NCBI GenBank assembly: GCA_947445425.1
Contig: CANFFA010000045.1
Coordinates: forward strand, 1-10,999
Reading direction: 5' to 3'
Length of the DNA stretch: 10,999 bases
DNA from: Paludibacteraceae bacterium
GTDB taxonomy: Bacteria; Bacteroidota; Bacteroidia; Bacteroidales; Paludibacteraceae
Part shown: piece after piece, positions 6,345-10,999 of the stretch
How the letters are laid out: each line of letters begins with the position of its first letter
Numbering within the stretch: position 1 is the first letter of the stretch
Notes under the pieces: model-generated
What the model was told of the DNA's origin: nothing
What the model saw: the letters and a program-made list of their open reading frames with translations, nothing else
The model's database searches: none
Position numbers and translations under genes: made by a program

Positions 6345-9300
6345 TTAGACATACGCCCTACCATCACCACTCTGAGCCATGGTCAAAAAGTGGTCATATA
6401 CTTTATCGCATTTCAGGCTGTATATTGCACGTTCGTAACTGTCAGGTAGTGTGTCATTCAATACTTTTTTAATAGCCTGTTGCACAATCATACGGGTTTG
6501 GGTGTCTTTAAACCAGTCGGTAATAAGCACTGTTGGGCGCTCTTCCTGTAATTTATGCAACAAACTTTTTGCAGCCAATTTTACTTTTTGCTCTTCGTCT
6601 TTGGTCAGGTTTTCTTTTTTGAGTAGGTCGAAAATTTCCAGTTCGGCATCGGTCAAGCCTTCTTTGGCTGCACGCATTTCTTCTTCACGCATTTTATCCA
6701 CAAAGTCCATTAAATCGTCGAAGAAGTTTTCGTTGGTTGCATTACCGGAGTTGTAACGGTCAATGATTTCCTGCAATTTCTGGGCAAAGCTGATTCGAGT
6801 TACATTTCGCTCCATCATTTGTTGCAATTTATCTGAAATAAATGCTCTCAGGTCAGCAATTTCAATGTTCTTATGTGGGGCTGTTTTGTACTCTTCTTTT
6901 AATTTCTCAATGTCCAGTTTACTTAGGTCAATTTGCTTCCAGGGTTTAATGGTAAATGCATTTCCATCGGCAGCAATATTCTCTACAAACGGTTTATTTC
7001 TGTTTCCTTCTACTTCCTGTGCCACAATGCTTTCGTCCAACAATTGACCAATACGTCTTTTGGCACTCTCCAAGTCAACTCTATCCGCTTTACCGTCTAT
7101 CACTTCACGCAAATAATGAATAATAGCTGCCAAAGGAAAATCTTTGCGACGACCCAATATTTCAGGTTTACAGGCTTCATATAGAGCGTCAATGGTATTA
7201 TCATACACCACAAACTGTTTTTTGTGTTCATCATTTGCTACAATGGTGTCTGCAAAGTCATCGAATAATCCCAACTTATTGAAAAGTAGCTTTGAATCAC
7301 TGATTTCTGTCAGATTAACACCAATGGTCGCACTCCATAGATTACATTCATTTATGGCATCGGCAAGTAACACATACAGTTGATCTTTTTCTTGTACCGG
7401 TACATCTTCGTTTGAAGAAGTACCACCAAAAGTACCACCACCATAGGAAGCAAATGCTTTTTTAAGGTTTCGGAAAACGTTGTAGTAATCGACAATTAAA
7501 CCATTTTTCTTTGGTTTGTTATTTATCAAAAAGTCGGTCACCCTGTTTGCACGTGTGATGGTCTGCATGAGGGTATGGTCTTTCATAGGCTTATCAATAT
7601 AAAGGGTCGAAACGGTTGGTGCATCAAATCCCGTAAGCCACATACTACAAACAAATACAAGTTTCAATGGGTCTTCAGGCTTTTTGAATTTATATTCCAG
7701 GTCGTATCCATTTTCGTCGGGTGTAAGCATCCGTTTTCTATGGGACTTAATTTCCAGGTTTTGTTTTTCAAATTTTTCCTCCTCGCCTGCTTCTTCACTT
7801 ACAATCACCGCCATATCGGTTTTGCGCATCCAATCCAGTAACCGTTTTTGTTCCTCTTTTTCTTTGCTATCCTTTAGTGAGTTTATTTGCGTTTGTAGTT
7901 TTCGTTTCTCCTCTTCCCACAAGCGCTTCACCTTGTCGTACATTTTTACGGCAGTGAACTTATCAATGGCAATTACCATTCCTTTACCCAAATAACCGCG
8001 ACGAGGGAAATGATAGACAATATCGTGAGCAATTATTTCTAACCGATCGTCCCTTTTTAAAACGCTCATTTCATTTGCAAACTCTTTTTCCAATCTGATT
8101 TGATCGGCTTCCGTAAGGTTCTCATCACTGACAATATCCGCCAAATCATCATCAATATCATCGTTCTGAAGCAATACTGACGGAACACGTTTGTGGTAAA
8201 AAAGTGGAACAGTAGCTTTATCTTCAATACTTTGTTTGAAGTTGTATTCCGATACATTTTCGCCAAACCAATCATGAGTTAGTTTTTTGCTACCCAATAA
8301 GGGTGTTCCGGTAAATGCCATGTATTGTGCATTGGGTAAGCCGGTACGCATATTTTCCGCCAAATCTTTGTATTGTGTACGGTGGGCTTCGTCTATGATA
8401 ACAATAATATCGTTGCGAGTTGACAATATAGGATAAGCCTGACCTTTGGGGTATCTAATTTTTTGTATCAGGGTAAATATGTAGCGGGTATTGGTTTGAA
8501 GCAATCCACGCAAGTCTTCACCATTGGTGGGACGGCATTTGGTTTCTTTGTTGAATGCACCTGCACCCAAAAAGTTCCGATAAATTTGACCATCCAAATC
8601 ATCACGATCGGTCACAATCAGAAAAGTATAATTCCCGGTGAATTTACGAAACACCTTTCGGGCAAAGAATATCATACTATAACTCTTTCCACTGCCTTGC
8701 GTGTGCCAGAAAACGCCTAATTTCCCTTTGTTTCCTTTGTCGGTTCCTGCTTCATCGTGTTTCAGACGAAGTGAGAAATTGTCAATGGCATTGTTTACGC
8801 CTAAGAACTGGTGATTTTTGGCGGCAATTTTGGCTATATCGTTGTAGAAAAGTATGAAATTTTCGACATAATCCAATAGTTTCCGTTTGTCGCAAAGACC
8901 CAAAACGGCATAATCCAAACTGACACCGTACTGCTGAATGCGTTTTTTATCTGGTACTTGTTCTTCTGTGTTTGGACGTAACCAGTTGAAGAAGTGTCCA
9001 TAACCCGCATTAAAGCTGCCCACTTTTGTCTCGAATCCATTGCTCAACATACAGAGGGCATTGTAATGGAATAAGAGTGGAATATCACGGCGATAATTGG
9101 TAAGGTTGTCGTCGTAGGCATTGCGCACGGCAATGTTGCTGTTTTTCAGCTCAATAAATATAATGGGGAGTCCGTTTAGAAAAACAATCAAGTCGGGGCG
9201 GCGGCGGATGAACTGCCCTTGTATCCATAGTTGCGAAACAACGAGGTAATCATTTTTAGTTGGCTCGTTAAAGTCCACCACTTTTACGTTTACAGTTTCT

Positions 9301-9620
9301 TTTCTACCGTTGGCGTTGTTGATTTCAGTCTGAATACCGTTTTTGATTAAACCAGAAATTTCTTTGTTTGCTGTAAATTCCGATTTATCCAAACGGGTCT
9401 GACAAATTTGCTCAAAAGCCTCATCAATGGCAGACTCGGGAAGTCCTTTGTTTAACTCTATCAGCTTTCGACGGAGCAATGGTTTAATGACGACTTCTGT
9501 TTCGGACTGACGACCCGTAGTGTCATTGTCCATGCAATTGATATGGCGGTAGCCGAGGTTGCGCGTGAACACCTCAATTACAGCCTTTTCTATTTGATCT
9601 TCCGATATGTAATTTGCCAT
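6345..9620 (-). CDS. hsdR: Type I restriction enzyme subunit R (HsdR)
   Basis: HsdR is the motor and nuclease subunit of a type I restriction-modification complex (R2M2S). This 1091-residue protein is full length. The N-terminal nuclease domain shows RRPDLIVF with D143 and FIELK with E157/K159, the PD-(D/E)xK active site. The SF2 translocase follows: Walker A HTQGSGKS at 306-313, DEAH at 410-413, TGTP at 437-440, VCSMWLTGFDAP at 657-667 and QTITRANR at 686-693. A long Lys/Glu-rich helical insert (about 565-650) sits in the second RecA-like domain, and a helical C-terminal domain (about 850-1080) should contact the methylase core. No frameshift or stop is seen and all key residues are intact. 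It lies 65 bases downstream of the dinD-like gene in the same direction. I see no promoter box in that gap, so it probably depends on upstream transcription, now separated by an IS. Confidence 0.96.
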   Translation of the reverse strand: MANYISEDQIEKAVIEVFTRNLGYRHINCMDNDTTGRQSETEVVIKPLLRRKLIELNKGLPESAIDEAFEQICQTRLDKSEFTANKEISGLIKNGIQTEINNANGRKETVNVKVVDFNEPTKNDYLVVSQLWIQGQFIRRRPDLIVFLNGLPIIFIELKNSNIAVRNAYDDNLTNYRRDIPLLFHYNALCMLSNGFETKVGSFNAGYGHFFNWLRPNTEEQVPDKKRIQQYGVSLDYAVLGLCDKRKLLDYVENFILFYNDIAKIAAKNHQFLGVNNAIDNFSLRLKHDEAGTDKGNKGKLGVFWHTQGSGKSYSMIFFARKVFRKFTGNYTFLIVTDRDDLDGQIYRNFLGAGAFNKETKCRPTNGEDLRGLLQTNTRYIFTLIQKIRYPKGQAYPILSTRNDIIVIIDEAHRTQYKDLAENMRTGLPNAQYMAFTGTPLLGSKKLTHDWFGENVSEYNFKQSIEDKATVPLFYHKRVPSVLLQNDDIDDDLADIVSDENLTEADQIRLEKEFANEMSVLKRDDRLEIIAHDIVYHFPRRGYLGKGMVIAIDKFTAVKMYDKVKRLWEEEKRKLQTQINSLKDSKEKEEQKRLLDWMRKTDMAVIVSEEAGEEEKFEKQNLEIKSHRKRMLTPDENGYDLEYKFKKPEDPLKLVFVCSMWLTGFDAPTVSTLYIDKPMKDHTLMQTITRANRVTDFLINNKPKKNGLIVDYYNVFRNLKKAFASYGGGTFGGTSSNEDVPVQEKDQLYVLLADAINECNLWSATIGVNLTEISDSKLLFNKLGLFDDFADTIVANDEHKKQFVVYDNTIDALYEACKPEILGRRKDFPLAAIIHYLREVIDGKADRVDLESAKRRIGQLLDESIVAQEVEGNRNKPFVENIAADGNAFTIKPWKQIDLSKLDIEKLKEEYKTAPHKNIEIADLRAFISDKLQQMMERNVTRISFAQKLQEIIDRYNSGNATNENFFDDLMDFVDKMREEEMRAAKEGLTDAELEIFDLLKKENLTKDEEQKVKLAAKSLLHKLQEERPTVLITDWFKDTQTRMIVQQAIKKVLNDTLPDSYERAIYSLKCDKVYDHFLTMAQSGDGRAYV

Positions 9621-9685
9621 TTCCGTTTTATTTATTTTTCCAGGATGCTCTTTCTTCTTATTGTGAGTTTTGCTCCAAGTCCCGT

Positions 9686-10522
9686 TTATAAATCAATTTC
9701 ATCCTCTTTCTTTTTCAAAATACCTTTTTGGGCATTCAATGGCGAAATTACTTTTTCGCCTGTTTTGGCTTCGAGTTCCAGACGAGCATTCCGGGCAATT
9801 TCTCCGCCTTGTTTGGCAACCTGTTCATGTTCTTGCATAGTATCGGGGTTCGTTGTCTCCGATATGCGGGTGGTGGAAAGCTCTGCCAACATATTCAATA
9901 CCAATTCGGTATTCGTCATATTATCACGAAGATTCTCTTTTTTCAGTCCCTTGAATTGTTTGTATTCTTTAGCCGTTTTATCTGCCCATGTTTTATAAAT
10001 AATATCCGTGAGAGAGGCAAACTGAACACCTTCTTCCAATCCTCTCGATTTCCATTCGTCGGTCAGGTCTTTACGGATTTCAATGCTTTTGAGTCGTTGG
10101 TTAATCCAGTTATCGGAATAGCCCAGGCGTTTGTAGTCCATCATGGCTTGCTCTATGGACAATTCAGGATCTTGAATCTGGTCTAAGCGTTCTTTGGCCA
10201 CTTGTGCAATCCACAGTTTAAATGATTCTGCTTTGGGCGACGGAATGGATTGAATTAAGCGGAAAAGCTGATCGGTATTCGCAACATCTGTTAGTCGCAT
10301 TTTACCATCGGGAGCTTTCATTTTCAACTGTCCGATTTTTTCGGACAGTTCACTTCCTTCTGTATTAAGCTTCTTTTTCAGATCGTTCCAATATTTACGT
10401 GGACGGTCGGTATCTGTCAATACCTCCACTACATCGATAACAGAGAAATACCATTCCTCCGTTTCGTCGTCCCAAACTGTGCGGACTTTCTTTTCTTCGA
10501 ATAATTGAATTTTGTTTTTCAT
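9686..10522 (-). CDS. BRO-N / DinD-like protein inside the type I restriction operon
   Basis: This 278-residue protein has an N-terminal BRO-N domain (about 6-115), with EEWYFSVIDVVEVL at 22-35 and the closing LRLIQSIPSPKAESFKLWIAQVA-type segment near 85-109. The C-terminal half (about 140-262) resembles E. coli DinD (DNA damage-inducible protein D), notably KGLKKENLRDNMTNTEL at 191-207 against DinD's GLKKNQKILDHMGSTEL, then TTRISE, a helical QVAKQGGEIARNARLEL and a terminal EKVISPLNAQ. DinD of E. coli is SOS-induced and inhibits RecA strand exchange; BRO-N domains bind DNA. The exact job here is unknown. It sits between hsdS (74 bases upstream) and hsdR (65 bases downstream), all on one strand, so it is part of the restriction operon. 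The tail (270-278) is strongly charged. No own promoter box was seen. Confidence 0.85.
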   Translation of the reverse strand: MKNKIQLFEEKKVRTVWDDETEEWYFSVIDVVEVLTDTDRPRKYWNDLKKKLNTEGSELSEKIGQLKMKAPDGKMRLTDVANTDQLFRLIQSIPSPKAESFKLWIAQVAKERLDQIQDPELSIEQAMMDYKRLGYSDNWINQRLKSIEIRKDLTDEWKSRGLEEGVQFASLTDIIYKTWADKTAKEYKQFKGLKKENLRDNMTNTELVLNMLAELSTTRISETTNPDTMQEHEQVAKQGGEIARNARLELEAKTGEKVISPLNAQKGILKKKEDEIDL

Positions 10523-10596
10523 GCTAAACGAATGTTGTGATTTTATTATTGAAATTATTTTCAGTTGGTTAGAGTTTGTAACCTACTCACCACCAT

Positions 10597-10766
10597 TTAT
10601 TTCACCTCCAGCTTCCCACTGATCAATCGTGGCAACAAACGGTCACGGATTTGACGAAGTTGGGTGTTTTGCTGTTGAAGAGTATCAACTTGTTGGAAAG
10701 TCGGTTCAACAAAGTTCTTGAACTTTTTTTGAAGTTCATTTCCTGCTATCCATAATTTCAATTTAT
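10597..10766 (-). pseudogene. hsdS: 3' end of hsdS (type I specificity subunit), cut by an insertion sequence
   Basis: A minus-strand frame ends in TAA at 10597-10599 and encodes the typical HsdS C-terminus: ELQKKFKNFVEP, the coiled-coil-like FQQVDTLQQQNTQLRQIRD, then LLPRLISGKLEV. The frame stays open to about 10767 and its residues LKLWIAGNELQ align with the usual stretch before the second conserved helix of HsdS. Beyond that the sequence is IS-like and there is no start codon in frame before a stop near 10837-10839. Only about 55 of the expected ~400 residues are present and both target-recognition domains are missing, so this copy cannot provide specificity. The rest may lie beyond the IS, right of the window. 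Confidence 0.85.
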
Positions 10767-10870
10767 GTAGTGTCTGAACGGAAATTAGTATCGTGTTGAA
10801 TATGAGGATATACCTCTTTAATTTGACCGTTGAATAATTTTACCATTCGCTTAAAATTATAGGTCAAATA

Positions 10871-10902
10871 CTTGATTAATAGCTGAATATTGATTATCTT
10901 TG
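10871..10902 (+). promoter_or_regulatory. Promoter of the transposase gene
   Basis: TATCTTTG at 10895-10902 is an exact TAnnTTTG -7 box, with CTTG at 10871-10874 as a partial -33 element and a 20-base spacing. The transposase ATG follows 36 bases later. This shows the IS carries a promoter adapted to Bacteroidota and pointing away from hsdS. Confidence 0.6.
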
Positions 10903-10938
10903 AGTAGAAATAGACACAAACCTTCAAAGATTCAAAAT

Positions 10939-10999
10939 ATGAGACAAAGATTCGATGCTCAACTTCGTATTGGAGCTACTCCAATTTCAGAAATTAGAA
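10939..10999 (+). CDS. Transposase N-terminus, probably ISNCY-like (partial)
   Basis: Only the first 20 codons are in the window. The peptide MRQRFDAQLRIGATPISEIR closely resembles the start of transposases in Bacteroidota that I recall being labelled ISNCY family, which begin MRQRFE followed by a Gln/Leu pair, a Gly-Thr-Thr-Pro-Ile type turn and an acidic residue. The catalytic DDE residues lie outside. The family name is from memory and should be treated as tentative; that this is a transposase is supported also by its position inside a broken hsdS gene. Confidence 0.6.
   Translation, partial: MRQRFDAQLRIGATPISEIR

Larger units (their letters stand above)
6023..10999. other. Accessory island adjacent to tRNA-Arg (right end outside window)
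   Basis: From the tRNA terminator to the right edge the content changes from housekeeping genes to defence and mobile genes: an ORF6N pseudogene, hsdR, a dinD-like gene, an hsdS tail and an insertion sequence. tRNA genes are common integration sites, and the ORF6N homology stops within about 16 bases of the terminator, so a junction probably lies at 6023-6038. No integrase gene and no second copy of the tRNA 3' end are visible in the window, so the integration mechanism is inferred only. Confidence 0.5.
10767..10999 (+). mobile_element. Insertion sequence, left part
   Basis: The element begins about where hsdS homology ends, at GTAGTGTCTGAACGG (10767 onward), which I take as the likely start of the left terminal inverted repeat. 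It holds a 170-base leader, a promoter and the first 20 codons of a transposase. The other end and any target-site duplication are outside the window, so the boundary is an inference from the hsdS break point. Confidence 0.65.

Noticed and set aside
6451..8720. Several plus-strand open frames of 63-103 codons opposite hsdR
   Set aside because: They lie fully within the strongly supported hsdR gene on the other strand, have odd Ser/Phe/Cys-rich compositions typical of antisense shadows, and match no family I recognise.
9543..10186. Plus-strand frames of 151 and 152 codons opposite the dinD-like gene
   Set aside because: Both overlap the BRO-N/DinD-like gene in antisense, and the two overlap each other in different frames; their composition is that of shadows. 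The hydrophobic stretches arise from reverse-complement codons of a Lys/Glu-rich protein.
10763..10846. Minus-strand 27-codon frame (MVKLFNGQIKEVYPHI...) in the IS leader
   Set aside because: It is short, ends exactly in the presumed IS end, has no ribosome-binding site and lies in non-coding leader sequence. It could be a relic but cannot be supported.
6023..10999. A wholly new defence system in the island
   Set aside because: The visible genes belong to known families (HsdR, HsdS, BRO-N/DinD, ORF6N, transposase). Only the placement of the DinD-like gene is unusual, so I report that and do not claim a new system.

Overview
The window looks like a chromosomal segment of a member of the Bacteroidota. 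The evidence is AT-rich DNA, a type IX secretion system (T9SS) plug protein, an ECF sigma factor and rRNA methyltransferase of the Bacteroidota type, a DUF5063 gene next to a 3'-5' exonuclease gene, and several promoters of the Bacteroidota TAnnTTTG form. The genus cannot be told from this sequence.

Left part (1-5893) is ordinary core genome. A plus-strand T9SS plug gene converges on an unlisted 59-codon minus-strand gene, and the two share a bidirectional terminator. An ECF sigma factor gene follows on the minus strand. Next comes a minus-strand group that reads right to left as DUF5063, 3'-5' exonuclease and RlmI-like methyltransferase, ending in an AU-rich hairpin terminator. folK (folate synthesis) lies beyond it under its own promoter-like box.

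Middle (5894-6022) is a tRNA-Arg(CCG) gene with its own promoter box, encoded CCA and a strong terminator. It has a rare feature: the nearly universal G19-C56 elbow pair is replaced by U19-A56.

Right part (about 6023-10999) looks like accessory DNA placed directly behind the tRNA terminator. It holds a frameshifted ORF6N-domain remnant, a full-length type I restriction subunit HsdR, a BRO-N/DinD-like protein gene inside the restriction operon, and the last ~55 codons of hsdS. The hsdS sequence is cut by the left end of an insertion sequence whose transposase begins at 10939 and runs off the window. hsdM is not present and would be expected further right. Because hsdS is broken and the IS lies upstream of dinD and hsdR, this restriction system may be inactive or poorly expressed unless the rest of hsdS or a second specificity gene exists elsewhere.

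No CRISPR array, rRNA gene or clearly new multi-gene system was found. The points most worth a second look are the DinD-like gene in the type I operon, the tRNA with the swapped elbow pair, the tRNA-adjacent island boundary, and the small conserved-looking gene at 1420-1599.
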